DNA of 64,000 nt from JAAYBF01 sp963716445. Lineage in GTDB: Bacteria > Actinomycetota > Thermoleophilia > Solirubrobacterales > Thermoleophilaceae. Shown here piece by piece: positions 50,664-59,890 of this stretch. The notes beneath the pieces are model-generated. The model made no database searches. It saw only the letters and a program-made list of their open reading frames with translations, and was not told the origin of the DNA. Position numbers and translations under genes: made by a program. The stretch is from assembly GCA_963716445.1 (NCBI GenBank), contig OY970313.1, positions 1,860,001 to 1,924,000 on the forward strand, given 5' to 3'. Each line of letters begins with the position of its first letter. Position 1 is the stretch's first letter.

Positions 50664-53219
50664 TCACTCGTGCGCCAGCGCGTCGAGCACGTCCAGCTTC
50701 GCCGCGCGCCGCGCCGGCCCGACCGCCGCCAGCACTCCGGCGAGAGCCGCGAGCAGGAGGATCACGATCAACTGGCCGACGGGGTAGGCGAGCTCGAAGC
50801 CCTCGTCGGCGAGCGGTCGCGAGATCAGCGCGGCGAACAAGATGCCCAGCGCCGCGCCCAACAGAGCGCCGATCAGGGCGGTGATGACGGCCTCGTAGCG
50901 GATCACGCGGCGCACCTGCCTACGCGACATGCCGACCGCCCGCAGCATGCCCAGCTCGCGTGTCCGCTCGTGGATCGACAGGGCCAGCGTGTTGACGATC
51001 CCGAAGATCGATACGACGATCGCCAGGGCCAGCAGGGCGTAGATGACGTTGACCAATCCCGAGATCTGCTCCTCCTGGGATCGCTTCAGCTCCTCCTGGT
51101 CGAGCGCCTCGGCGGACGGATAGCGACTGTCGACGAGTCGCTTGACTCGCTGCTCGACGGCATCGGCGTCGGCGCCATCCGCGATCTTCGCCAGCACGTA
51201 GGTGTCACGAGTCTCGCCGAACTGACGCTCCATGGCAGCCTGCTCGATAACGAAGCTGCCGAGGAAGTCGGTGCGATCCTTCAGCGCGCCGACGATCTCG
51301 AACGCCGTGCGGCGGCCCGTAGGCGTCAGGACGCGCAGGGTGTCCCCGACCTCGAGGTCGTTCGACTTGGCGTATGCCTCGTCGACGACGGCTTGGCGGG
51401 GGCCGAGATCGGCGATCGTCTCCGGCGAGCCCTCGGTGAAGTCGAAGTCGAAGACAGCGTCGATCGTCGCCGGATCGACGCCCGAGACCCGCTGCTGACC
51501 GTCCTGCCCGTCGAGCTTCGCGTAGCTGAAGCGGATCGAGCCGACGGCGTCCACGCCGCCGATACGGCCAACGTCGCTCGCGATCCTGTTCGGGATCGGT
51601 GAGAAGCCGTCCGTGCTCTGAATCGTGAGGTCGCCCTCGAAGCTGGTGTCGATCGCGCTGGCGATCGAGCGGTTCAGGCCGGCCGCGAAGACGGTCACGA
51701 AGACCACCAGCGCGAGTCCGATCATCAACGCTGCCGAGGTCACGGCGGTCCGGCCCGGCTTGCGCATCGCGTTCTCGCGCGCGAGCCGTCCGGTCAGTCC
51801 GCGTAGACGCTCCATCGGCCAACCGGCCAGCGCCGCGAGCGGACGCACGAGGCGCGGGCTGTAGAGCGAGGTGGCGAAGAGGATCGCCGCCGAGCCGGCC
51901 CCCATCAGGGCGGCCGCCGAACCGGCCGAGTCGAGGTCGCCGAACAGGCCGATCGACAGCATCGCCAGGCCCCCCACGCCGAGCAGGCCCGCGACGACCG
52001 CCGGGATCCGGCCGCGGCGGCGGCGCTCGGGCAGGGCGGCCTCGAGCAGCGCCGCCATCGGCGTGACGCGCGTCGCGCGCAGGGCCGGAGTCAAGGCGGA
52101 CGCCATCGTGATGCCGAGCCCGACGACGAGCGAGACGATCACGGTGCGGGCCTGGAACACCAGGCCGGTATTCGGCAGGTCGATCCCGAACGACTCGAAC
52201 AGCGCGTTGATCCCCGCGGCGAAGCCGATCCCAGCGAACAGGCCGAGCAGCGAGCCGAGCAGGCCGACGATGAAGGCCTCGAGCAGGACCGTCGCGAGGA
52301 TCTGCCGCCGCGAGGCGCCGAGCGTGCGCAGCAACCCGAACTCGCGGATCCGCTGGGCGACCGTGATCGAGAAGGTGTTGAAGATCTGGAAGCCGCCGAC
52401 GACAAGCGAGATGCCGGCGAAGACGAGCAGCGCGATCTTGAGGAAGCCGAGGTCGCTGCCGATCTCGTCGGTCTCGCGCTGGGCGTTCTCGGCGGCGGTC
52501 TCGACCTTCACCGACGGCGGCATGGCGCGCGCCACGCGACGCGCGAGCCGAGCCGGGGGCACGCCTGGATCGGCCGCGATCGATATCTGGTCGAGCCTGC
52601 CGGCCTTGTCGGTGATCCGCTGGGCCTCGGGCAGGGTCAGCGTCACCGAGCTCGAGCCACCGGTCGAGGTGTCGCCGAGCTTGTTGACGCCCACGACACG
52701 GAAGCGCTTCAGCGGACCCTCGGCGACCACGCCGATCGTGTCGCCGATGGCGATGTCCTCGCGGTTCGCGTTCGACTCGTCGATCGCGGCCTCGCGCGCG
52801 GTGCGCGGCGCTCGGCCGTCGACGTAGGTGAGCGTGTTGAACGGCTTGCCGAGCTCCGAGAACGCGAACTGCGGCGCGAAGCCCTGGCCGAACGGCTCGC
52901 CCTCAGCGTCGGTGATGCGGACCAGCGAGAGAATCCCGCCCTCGGCCTTCGCCACCCCCGGGACCCGCTCGACGCGCTCGAGCAGCGCCCCAGGGAACGG
53001 CGGCGGCTCGCTGGTCTCCTGGGCGACTATCTCCCTCGGCACGACCACGACGTCGGTGCCCTCGAGCGCCGTGGTGAAGATGTCGTCGAACGACCGGTTG
53101 ATCGTGTCGGTGAGGATGTACGTGCCGGCGACGAGCGCGACCCCGAGCAGGACGGCGAGAATCGTGCTGACCGCGCGGAGCTTGCGGACGGCGAGTCCCT
53201 TGAGCGTGACGGAGACCAT
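50664..53219 (-). CDS. FtsX/MacB-type ABC transporter permease
   Basis: An 851-residue permease made of two FtsX-type units. A first helix (~15-35), a large extracytoplasmic MacB-like domain (~40-260), three to four helices (~262-380), two further helices (~405-455), a second extracytoplasmic domain (~515-715) and four C-terminal helices. QRIREFGLLRTLGASRRQI and ERTRELGMLRAVGMSRRQV are the duplicated coupling regions that contact the ATPase. It is 6 bp after the ATPase gene. Such systems usually export lipoproteins, peptides or antibiotics; the cargo is unknown. Confidence 0.92.
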   Translation of the reverse strand: MVSVTLKGLAVRKLRAVSTILAVLLGVALVAGTYILTDTINRSFDDIFTTALEGTDVVVVPREIVAQETSEPPPFPGALLERVERVPGVAKAEGGILSLVRITDAEGEPFGQGFAPQFAFSELGKPFNTLTYVDGRAPRTAREAAIDESNANREDIAIGDTIGVVAEGPLKRFRVVGVNKLGDTSTGGSSSVTLTLPEAQRITDKAGRLDQISIAADPGVPPARLARRVARAMPPSVKVETAAENAQRETDEIGSDLGFLKIALLVFAGISLVVGGFQIFNTFSITVAQRIREFGLLRTLGASRRQILATVLLEAFIVGLLGSLLGLFAGIGFAAGINALFESFGIDLPNTGLVFQARTVIVSLVVGLGITMASALTPALRATRVTPMAALLEAALPERRRRGRIPAVVAGLLGVGGLAMLSIGLFGDLDSAGSAAALMGAGSAAILFATSLYSPRLVRPLAALAGWPMERLRGLTGRLARENAMRKPGRTAVTSAALMIGLALVVFVTVFAAGLNRSIASAIDTSFEGDLTIQSTDGFSPIPNRIASDVGRIGGVDAVGSIRFSYAKLDGQDGQQRVSGVDPATIDAVFDFDFTEGSPETIADLGPRQAVVDEAYAKSNDLEVGDTLRVLTPTGRRTAFEIVGALKDRTDFLGSFVIEQAAMERQFGETRDTYVLAKIADGADADAVEQRVKRLVDSRYPSAEALDQEELKRSQEEQISGLVNVIYALLALAIVVSIFGIVNTLALSIHERTRELGMLRAVGMSRRQVRRVIRYEAVITALIGALLGAALGILFAALISRPLADEGFELAYPVGQLIVILLLAALAGVLAAVGPARRAAKLDVLDALAHE

Positions 53220-53225
53220 CCGCGC

Positions 53226-53990
53226 CTACGCGACGGCCTTCATCAGCTCGAGCACGTCGCCCTCGTCGCCGGCGTCGCCGTCGTGGGCGACCTTGCCGTC
53301 GCGCAGGACCACGAGCCGATCGGCGTAGGCGGCCGCGTGAGCGTCGTGGGTCACGACGATCACCGTCTGGCCAAGCTCGTCGACCGCATGGCGCAGCAGC
53401 GCCATGACGTCGTCGGACGCCTTCGAGTCGAGGTTGCCCGTCGGCTCGTCGGCGAAGACGACCGCAGGCTTCGAGACCAGCGCCCGCGCCACCGCGACGC
53501 GCTGCTGCTGGCCGCCGGACAGCTCGGCCGGGCGGTGGCTGCGGCGGTCGCCGAGCCCGACGACCTCGATCAGCTGCTCGAACCACGCAGCGTCCGGCTG
53601 GCGGCCCGCGATCGACAGCGGCAGGCGGATGTTCTCCTCGGCCGTCAGGACGGGCAGCAGGTTGAAGAACTGGAAGACGAAGCCGAGCCTGTCGCGTCGC
53701 AGCTGGGTGAGCTTGCCGTCGTCGAGACCGTCGAGCTCGACACCGTCGAGCCTCACGGAGCCGCTGGTCGGCTTGTCGAGGCCGGCGAGGAGGTGCATCA
53801 ACGTCGACTTCCCGGAGCCCGACGGCCCCATGATCGCCGCGAAGCGGCCACGGTCGAATCCGACTGAGACGCCGGCCAGCGCATCGACCGCCGCCTGCCC
53901 CTCGCCGTAGCGCCGGCGCAGGTCGGTGGCGGTCACGATCTGGCCGCGCGCCGCGGCGGGCGGGCGACCCTCGGTGCTCGATCCGTTCAT
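53226..53990 (-). CDS. ABC transporter ATP-binding protein (MacB/LolD type)
   Basis: A 254-residue ATPase. Walker A GPSGSGKST, the Q-loop FVFQFFNLLPVLTAEEN, signature LSGGQQQRVAVARAL, Walker B VVFADEPTGNLD and the switch His in VTHD are all intact. The LDSKASDDV context after Walker B is typical of the LolD/MacB group. It pairs with the permease gene immediately downstream on the same strand. Confidence 0.95.
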   Translation of the reverse strand: MNGSSTEGRPPAAARGQIVTATDLRRRYGEGQAAVDALAGVSVGFDRGRFAAIMGPSGSGKSTLMHLLAGLDKPTSGSVRLDGVELDGLDDGKLTQLRRDRLGFVFQFFNLLPVLTAEENIRLPLSIAGRQPDAAWFEQLIEVVGLGDRRSHRPAELSGGQQQRVAVARALVSKPAVVFADEPTGNLDSKASDDVMALLRHAVDELGQTVIVVTHDAHAAAYADRLVVLRDGKVAHDGDAGDEGDVLELMKAVA

Positions 53991-54094
53991 GGGCGCACTC
54001 TGCCAAACGGGGTCGGCGGGCGTACCCGTGGACGGGCGCGGACACTGGCCGGCTGTCAGGGCCGACGATCCGTGGCCGCCAACCGGGGCCCGCC

Positions 54095-54100
54095 TATGAT
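54095..54100 (+). promoter_or_regulatory. -10 element of the hexapeptide acyltransferase gene
   Basis: TATGAT, 9 nt before the ATG at 54110; the best match to TATAAT among the leaderless-type promoters here. Confidence 0.5.
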
Positions 54101-54109
54101 CCGCGGCCG

Positions 54110-54787
54110 ATGCGCCAGCGAGCGACGGAGCTCCCCCCGGTCCAGGACGTGCGCCGGCCGCCCCCGCCGCTGCACGGCGGCCCGCTGACCCTCCTGCGCT
54201 TCATGCGCCGGCACAGGATGCTCACCCTCGAGTACGCGCGCCTGCTCGCCGGGCTCGCGCGACGGCGTTGGCTGAGCGGCTACGGCCGGCGGCTGCGCAC
54301 GGACGGCATCGCCTTCGTCGCGTCGGACGTCGTGCTGCAGATCGGCCCGGAAGCACGGGTGGAGCTCGGCCGCTGGTCGTGGATCGGGCACGGGACGAAG
54401 GTCCGCTGCCACGAGGGCGTCGTGTCGATCGGGGCGAAGACCGTGCTGGGCCAGGAGTGCACGATCTCCGCCTACCAGCACGTCTCGATCGGGCGCGAGT
54501 GCGTGATCGCCGATCGCGTGATGCTGATCGACTTCGACCACGGGATGGTCGAGGTCGAGCGGCCGATCCGCCTCCAGGGCATCTACAAGCGCGACGTGCG
54601 CGTCGGCAACAACGTCTGGATCGGCTATGGAGCGTGCATCCTGCGCGGCGTGACGGTCGGAGACAACGCCGTGATCGGGACCAACGCGGTCGTCACCGAG
54701 GACGTTCCCGCGAACGCGGTCGTCGGTGGCGTGCCCGCCCGCGTCATCCGCATGCGGGACGAGCCCGGGGCGCTGCGATGGGAGTGA
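54110..54787 (+). CDS. left-handed beta-helix (hexapeptide) acyltransferase
   Basis: A 225-residue acyltransferase of the LacA/NodL type. The repeated hexapeptides (VELGRWSWIGHG, VSIGAKTVLGQECTI, VSIGREC, VRVGNNVWIGYGACIL, VTVGDNAVIGTNAVV) form the helix and VVGGVPARVIR closes it. The likely catalytic His is in DFDHG. N-terminal ~60 residues are a basic helical extension. It could acylate the glucan made by the downstream genes; that is inferred. The Nudix gene start overlaps its end by 10 bp. Confidence 0.88.
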   Translation: MRQRATELPPVQDVRRPPPPLHGGPLTLLRFMRRHRMLTLEYARLLAGLARRRWLSGYGRRLRTDGIAFVASDVVLQIGPEARVELGRWSWIGHGTKVRCHEGVVSIGAKTVLGQECTISAYQHVSIGRECVIADRVMLIDFDHGMVEVERPIRLQGIYKRDVRVGNNVWIGYGACILRGVTVGDNAVIGTNAVVTEDVPANAVVGGVPARVIRMRDEPGALRWE

Positions 54788-55437
54788 ACGACCGGCTCCC
54801 CGGCCTCCTGGCGCGCGGGCCGTGGTCTCCCGCCGAGGTGACCGCCCACTGGTCCGATCGGCCCTACGAGCCGGATCCGGGCGTGTCGGCGGCGGCAGAC
54901 GCCGCGATCGCCGAGCTGGGCGAGCGCGGCTCCCCCACCCACGACGGGCTCGGCGCGCGGGTGACGCGCTTCGACCAGCGTCCCGGCGGCCTCGAGCTCG
55001 AGCTGGAGCCGGTGCGCTGGGCGCTTCGGCTTTGCGGCGACGCGGTCGACAGCATCTCGTCGCTGTGCGTCGTGCGCGACGCCGGAGGACGCTGGCTCGC
55101 CGGTCGTCGCGCCGCCTGGGTCGCCAGCTGGGCCGGCCGCTGGGCGCTCGGAGCGGGAGGCGCCGTCGAGGTCGGCGAGAACCCAGTCGACACGCTTGCG
55201 CGCGAGCTCGAGGAGGAGTGGTCGGTGGAGCCGCGGCGCCTGAGCGCGGAGGCGCTCGTCCGGATTCCGAGCGGGCTGCTGCTGTTCGTCGGCATCGCCC
55301 ACCTCGCCCCGGGCGCCGAGGTCACGATCGATCCGGAGCATGACGCCCACGCCTGGTGGCCGCCCGCCGTCGACGACTGGCCGCCGGAGGCCGACGCGCC
55401 GCTGCGAGCGATGGCCGCGATGCTCGCCGATCGCTAG
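54778..55437 (+). CDS. Nudix hydrolase
   Basis: A 219-residue protein. The Nudix box is GAVEVGENPVDTL plus ARELEEEWSV, with the metal-binding Glu residues of the REUxEE core and a Ser instead of the final Gly. An extra N-terminal region of ~85 residues is not recognised. The substrate (a nucleotide sugar, NTP or other diphosphate) cannot be told. The ATG start overlaps the acyltransferase stop by 10 bp, so the two are coupled. Confidence 0.85.
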   Translation: MGVNDRLPGLLARGPWSPAEVTAHWSDRPYEPDPGVSAAADAAIAELGERGSPTHDGLGARVTRFDQRPGGLELELEPVRWALRLCGDAVDSISSLCVVRDAGGRWLAGRRAAWVASWAGRWALGAGGAVEVGENPVDTLARELEEEWSVEPRRLSAEALVRIPSGLLLFVGIAHLAPGAEVTIDPEHDAHAWWPPAVDDWPPEADAPLRAMAAMLADR

Positions 55438-55472
55438 ACCGCCGGGCAGGGCCCGATCGGCCGCCGCCGGAG

Positions 55473-56660
55473 CTAGATCACACGGGGACGAGGTGTCGCC
55501 AGGCCGCGGTACAGATCCGCGGTCTGGCGCGCCACGTCGGCCCAATCGAACGTGAGCACGTGCTCGGAGGCCTCCGCCACCAGACGGTCGCGGAGCTCGT
55601 CGTCGGTCAGCAGCCGCTCCGCCATCTGGCCGAGCGAGTGGGGGTCGCGCGAACGGAAGCGCAGCCCGACGTCGCCGTTCGGGACGACCTCGCGCAGGCC
55701 GCCGGTGTCGGCGACCAGGCACGGGCACCCGGACGCCATCGCCTCGAGCGCCACGAGCCCGAACGGCTCGTAGATCGACGGCACGACGGTCAGATCGGCG
55801 ATTCGGTAGAGGGAGTGCAGCACGTCGTCGCCGATCCAGCCGACGAAGGCGCCGTGATCGTCGAGCCCGAGCTGGGTCGCCTGCTCGCGCAGCTCCTGCT
55901 CGGCCGTGCCCGACCCGGCGACGATGAAGCGCACGTTGCCGACCCGCTCGATCAGCCCCGGAAGCGCCTCGAGCGCGAGCTGGAAGCCCTTCTCGTAGAC
56001 GAGCCGGCCGACGAGCAGCACGAGCCGCTCGTCGGGGGCGGCGAAGCGCGACCGCAGGGTGTCGAGGTCGTCGACCGGGACGAGGTCGGCCGGGTCGATC
56101 CCGTTCGGGATCACGGCCACCTGACGCTCCTCGAGGCCGAATACGTCGGCGATGTGCTCGCGCATGTACGCCGAGCAGGCGATCACGCGATCGGCGCGGT
56201 TGGTTATCCAGCGCTCGACGCCGTGGATGTGGCTCTGCGGGTGCTTGTCGACCCACCCCTGATGGCGTCCGTACTCGGTCGCGTGGATGGTCACCGCGAG
56301 CGGACAGCGGAAGCGGTTGGCGAGATGGTCGCCGGCAACGGCGACGAGCCAGTCGTGGCAGTGGACGAGGTCGAAGTCGTAGCGGTCGCCGACCTCGACC
56401 CCGACGGCCAGCATGTCGGCGTTCATGTGCTCGATCCAGGTCACGAACTCGCCGAGGTCGCGCGGGCGCTCCGGCTCGCGCACGCGGTGCACGACCACTC
56501 CCTCGAGCTCGGCTTCGGCCGGCGAGTCCTCCAGCCCGCGGGTCAGCACGTGCACCTCGACGTCCTGTGCGACGAGGTTCTCGGCCAGCTTGCGGACGTG
56601 GCGAGCGAGGCCGCCCTCGATCAGCGGCGGGTACTCCCAGGAGAGGATCAGGACGCGCAT
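55473..56660 (-). CDS. GT4 glycosyltransferase, Rv3032-like alpha-1,4-glucan synthase
   Basis: A 395-residue GT-B enzyme. MRVLILSWEYPPLIEGGLARH is the glycogen-synthase-like start with the GG loop; HCHDWLVAVAGDHLA and VTIHATEYGRHQG follow. The donor site shows VGRLVYEKGFQLALEALP and the E-x7-E motif in PSIYEPFGLVALEAMASG. Order and family match the mycobacterial Rv3032 enzyme of methylglucose lipopolysaccharide synthesis. It is third in a three-gene unit, 2 bp after the GH57 gene. Confidence 0.9.
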   Translation of the reverse strand: MRVLILSWEYPPLIEGGLARHVRKLAENLVAQDVEVHVLTRGLEDSPAEAELEGVVVHRVREPERPRDLGEFVTWIEHMNADMLAVGVEVGDRYDFDLVHCHDWLVAVAGDHLANRFRCPLAVTIHATEYGRHQGWVDKHPQSHIHGVERWITNRADRVIACSAYMREHIADVFGLEERQVAVIPNGIDPADLVPVDDLDTLRSRFAAPDERLVLLVGRLVYEKGFQLALEALPGLIERVGNVRFIVAGSGTAEQELREQATQLGLDDHGAFVGWIGDDVLHSLYRIADLTVVPSIYEPFGLVALEAMASGCPCLVADTGGLREVVPNGDVGLRFRSRDPHSLGQMAERLLTDDELRDRLVAEASEHVLTFDWADVARQTADLYRGLATPRPRVI

Positions 56661-56662
56661 GG

Positions 56663-58129
56663 TCAGGGAGCGGCGAGCTGCGACAGGGCCAGGTCCGGCG
56701 CCAGGTTGCGGAGGGCGGGCTCCGGCACGCTGGCTGAGTCTGCCAGAGCCCTCAACGCGGCGTCGTGCTCGGCGGCGTGCGCCTGGACGCGCTCGATCGG
56801 ATAGTCGGAGGCCAGTCCGCGGGTGAGCTGGAACGGCCAGTCGCTCGCCTGGAGGGCGAGCAGCTCGCGAGCCGCCCGCTCGAGCGCCGGCTGACGGTCG
56901 CCCGGGCGCTCAGCGGCCGCGGCGACGGTACGGAGCTCGGCGCGCCTGGCCGCGAACGCGACCTCGGCGACGCCTGGCGAGTCCCACGTCGAGAGGTCCT
57001 TGTCGGTTCCCCACGTCGAGGCTTCGAGCTTCCGCGCGACCGGCTCCACGCGCTCGAGCGCATCGCTCACGGTCGTCAGCTCGAGCCCCTGCGTCGACGC
57101 CTCGTCGATCACGGCGCGCAGCCAGTCGAGGCCCTCGTACCACCAGTGCCCGAGCAGCTCGGTGTCGAACGCGCAGCAGAGCACCCCGGGACGACCCCGC
57201 GCCGTCGAGTACGCGTCGAGCCGGGCGATCGCGCGACCGACGAACTCGCGGGCGTGCTCGCGCGCGGCGGCGCGCGCGGTCGTGGGGCTGTAGACGTCGC
57301 CGCCGTTGCTCCACGGCCGCATGTGGTGCACCGTCCCGCGGTGGTAGTCGCGGTAGCGCGCATCGGCCGGATAGCCGCTCCGGTCGCTCCAGACCAGCTC
57401 GACGGTCTGCCAGTCGATCGGCACCGCCGCGATCCCCGCGTCGGTGAGCACCGGCTCGAGATGATCGGGCGCCCCGATCCCCCGCGCCACGGTCTGGTCG
57501 ACGCAGACGGCGCGGGCGCCGTGGGCCGCCAGTCCCCACTCGAGCCCGGGAACGTAGGCGCACTCGGGCAGCCAGAGCCCGCCGCCCCAGTCGCCGAAGC
57601 GGCGCCGCTGGGAGGCGACGCCGGTAGCCAGCTGCAGTCCCAGCCCGGCGTCGCTGGCGAGCAACGGCAGGACGGCGTGGGTGGCCGACGACGTCCACAG
57701 CTCGACCGGCCGCGACGCCGCTAGCCGCGCGAGCAGGCCGAGCACGTCGCCGCCGCATGTCTCGATCGCGTCGGCGGCGCGGGCGTAGTCGCCGGCGGCC
57801 CGGCGGACCTCCGCCGCGAGCGCCGGCTCGCCGGCGCGATCGAGGCCGGCCGCGTCCTCGTCGTGGACGCCGAGTCGCGTCTCACGCAGGTAGCGCGTCA
57901 GCCGCTCGCCGGCCGCGCCGGGCAACGCCTCGAGCTGGTCGCAGAGGACCGGCGTGAGGCCTAGCGTCAAGGGGGCGTCCGCCTCGTCGAGCAGGTCGAG
58001 CAGCGGCAGGTAGACGCACGCGATCGCCTCCCACAGCCACTCCTCCCCGAACGGCCAGGTGCCGAAGCCCTCGACGTAGGGCATGTGGGAGTGGAGGACG
58101 AGGCAGAGCGGGCCGCGGTCGCGGCTCAT
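56663..58129 (-). CDS. GH57 1,4-alpha-glucan branching enzyme (Rv3031-like)
   Basis: A 488-residue GH57 enzyme. The five family motifs can be seen: LHSHMPYV (12-19), the WLPECAYVPGLEWG region with the nucleophile Glu, FDTELLGHWWYEG with the acid/base Asp, and TWGTDKDLSTWDSPG. The C-terminal DUF1957-like helical domain completes the branching-enzyme architecture. The ATG start overlaps the methyltransferase stop (ATGA). Length is about 30 residues less than archaeal homologues. Confidence 0.92.
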   Translation of the reverse strand: MSRDRGPLCLVLHSHMPYVEGFGTWPFGEEWLWEAIACVYLPLLDLLDEADAPLTLGLTPVLCDQLEALPGAAGERLTRYLRETRLGVHDEDAAGLDRAGEPALAAEVRRAAGDYARAADAIETCGGDVLGLLARLAASRPVELWTSSATHAVLPLLASDAGLGLQLATGVASQRRRFGDWGGGLWLPECAYVPGLEWGLAAHGARAVCVDQTVARGIGAPDHLEPVLTDAGIAAVPIDWQTVELVWSDRSGYPADARYRDYHRGTVHHMRPWSNGGDVYSPTTARAAAREHAREFVGRAIARLDAYSTARGRPGVLCCAFDTELLGHWWYEGLDWLRAVIDEASTQGLELTTVSDALERVEPVARKLEASTWGTDKDLSTWDSPGVAEVAFAARRAELRTVAAAAERPGDRQPALERAARELLALQASDWPFQLTRGLASDYPIERVQAHAAEHDAALRALADSASVPEPALRNLAPDLALSQLAAP

Positions 58130-58890
58130 CGCAGGACTGCGACGAGGTCCAGGGCGCGGTCGAGCGGACCGGCGCGGAGCGCGAAGTCGCTCGCCGCGAT
58201 CGCCGCCGTGAAGCGGTCGTAGAAGGGCCCGGTGAGGCCCAGCCGCGGGTGCACGGCATCCCAGCCGAGCCGTAGCGCCAGCTCGTGCGCGCGCAGCTTG
58301 CGCGCATGGAAGAGGCCGAGCAGCTCGACGCGGTCGAACACCGTCTCGCACAGCGAGCGGAACTCCTCGGGCCGGTACTCGCGCAGGTGCCAGGGGTTGT
58401 CCGACTTCTCCGCTCCGGGAGGCGCGAGCGTGAAGAGGTTGGGCGTCGACACGTACACCGTCCCGCCCGGGCGGACCATGCTCTTGAAGTGGCGCAGAAC
58501 GCCCTCGTCGTCCTCGACGTGCTCGATCGTCTGGAGGAAGACCACCGCGTCGCACTCCTCCGCGTAGGCGTCGACGAGGTCGCGCACGAAGCTCACGCCG
58601 GGCCGCCCGTAGCGCGCCCGCGCATGCTCGAAGGCCTCGGGATTGGCGTCGACGCCCGTCACGCGGGCGGCGCGGCGCGCGAGCACGTCGGTGCCGTAGC
58701 CCTCGCCGCAGGCCATGTCGACCACCTCGAGGCCGCCGCAGCGCGCGGCGATCCACTCGTAGACGGCGAGGTGGCGGCGGTACCAGTAGTTCTCCTCCGG
58801 GACGTCGGGCAGCGTCCGCTCGCCGGTCAGGGCGAGCGGCGGCACGCCGGCGGGCTGGTCCCGCTGAACGTATTCGTGAGCCTGCGCCAC
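58126..58890 (-). CDS. SAM methyltransferase, Rv3030-like
   Basis: A 254-residue class I methyltransferase. Motif I is VVDMACGEGYGTDVL, followed by GVDANPEAFEHARARYG, FLQTIEHVEDDEGVL and RPGGTVYVSTPNLFT. The GTG at 58890 is used: it follows a TAGACT hexamer and gives the start MAQAHEYVQRD; an ATG at 58917 would place the promoter in the gene. It is first in the MT-GH57-GT4 unit, the order of Rv3030-Rv3031-Rv3032, where the first is a glucan methyltransferase. Confidence 0.88.
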   Translation of the reverse strand: MAQAHEYVQRDQPAGVPPLALTGERTLPDVPEENYWYRRHLAVYEWIAARCGGLEVVDMACGEGYGTDVLARRAARVTGVDANPEAFEHARARYGRPGVSFVRDLVDAYAEECDAVVFLQTIEHVEDDEGVLRHFKSMVRPGGTVYVSTPNLFTLAPPGAEKSDNPWHLREYRPEEFRSLCETVFDRVELLGLFHARKLRAHELALRLGWDAVHPRLGLTGPFYDRFTAAIAASDFALRAGPLDRALDLVAVLR

Positions 58891-58900
58891 AGCGCGCGGG

Positions 58901-58906
58901 AGTCTA
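58901..58906 (-). promoter_or_regulatory. -10 element of the methylated-glucan operon
   Basis: TAGACT on the minus strand, 10 nt before the GTG at 58890. It faces the divergent TAGCCT promoter at 58967. Confidence 0.45.
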
Positions 58907-58966
58907 CGGCGGCGCATCGCTCGCAAGCGACCGAACGGGAGACGTCGGTGTCCACCGGCGTTCCCA

Positions 58967-58972
58967 TAGCCT
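58967..58972 (+). promoter_or_regulatory. -10 element of the 58982 methyltransferase
   Basis: TAGCCT, 9 nt before the ATG at 58982; leaderless-type arrangement. Confidence 0.5.
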
Positions 58973-58981
58973 GTCGCCGCG

Positions 58982-59890
58982 ATGGCCGCCCCCGCAAGCA
59001 CGGAGGAGATCCACGAGGTCAACGTCCGCTACCACGACCTGGCGGCCGAGCACTACGACGCCAAGTGGGGCATCGACTACGGCGAGCGCGGCCAGAGCCA
59101 GGTGACCGGCAAGCTGGCGAAGGCGCTCGGCGGCCGTCTCGGCCACTACGGTCGCGGACTCGAGATCGGGGCGGGCACCGGCTACTTCGGCCTCAACCTG
59201 ATTCTCGCCGGCGCGATCGACGACTACACGGCGAGCGACATCTCACCCGGCATGCTCGCAACGCTCTCGAGAACGGCCGAGTCGCTCGGGATCGACGTCG
59301 AGACGGCCTGCACGGAGGCGTCGGCGCTGCCATTCGCGGACGAGTCGTTCGACATCGTCTTCGGACACGCGATCCTGCATCACCTGCCGGATCTCGATGC
59401 CGCCTTCCGCGAGTTCTCCCGGGTCCTGCGTCCGGGCGGCGTGATCGCCTTCTGCGGCGAGCCGTCGCACTACGGCGACCGCCTCGCAGAGCTTCCGAAG
59501 CGCGCGGCCTGGCGCCTGTCGCCGGCCTGGCGCACGTTGCTGCGCGCGCGGGAGGTGGAGCGTGACGGGAGCTCGGAGATCGTCGAGGAGGACTCGCTCG
59601 AGCGCGTCGTCGACGTGCACGCCTTCACGCCCGGAACGCTGGCGCGACACACGCGCGGCGCAGGCTTCGAGGGCGTGCGCGTACGCGGCGAGGAGCTGGC
59701 CGCGAGCCTGTTCGGCTGGGCGAATCGCTCGCTAGAGGCGTCGGCGAGGCCGGAGGACGTCCCTCTGCTCTGGCGCAAGTACGCCTACCACGGCTACCTC
59801 GCCCTCCAGGCGCTCGACCGCGCGGTGCTCGAGCCCCGCCTCCCCCCCGCCGTCTTCTACAACCTCCTCCTCTCCGCGCGGAGACCATAG
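58982..59890 (+). CDS. SAM-dependent methyltransferase
   Basis: A 302-residue methyltransferase. Motif I GLEIGAGTGYFGLNL, ASDISPGML, ALPFADESFDIVFGHAILHHL and LRPGGVIAFCGEPS place it among the class I enzymes of the UbiE/arsenite MT type. A C-terminal domain of ~130 residues carries no known motif. It is divergent from the methylated-glucan operon and could be a second glucan methyltransferase; a lipid or small-molecule substrate is also possible. It ends at an 80-bp repeat. Confidence 0.85.
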   Translation: MAAPASTEEIHEVNVRYHDLAAEHYDAKWGIDYGERGQSQVTGKLAKALGGRLGHYGRGLEIGAGTGYFGLNLILAGAIDDYTASDISPGMLATLSRTAESLGIDVETACTEASALPFADESFDIVFGHAILHHLPDLDAAFREFSRVLRPGGVIAFCGEPSHYGDRLAELPKRAAWRLSPAWRTLLRAREVERDGSSEIVEEDSLERVVDVHAFTPGTLARHTRGAGFEGVRVRGEELAASLFGWANRSLEASARPEDVPLLWRKYAYHGYLALQALDRAVLEPRLPPAVFYNLLLSARRP

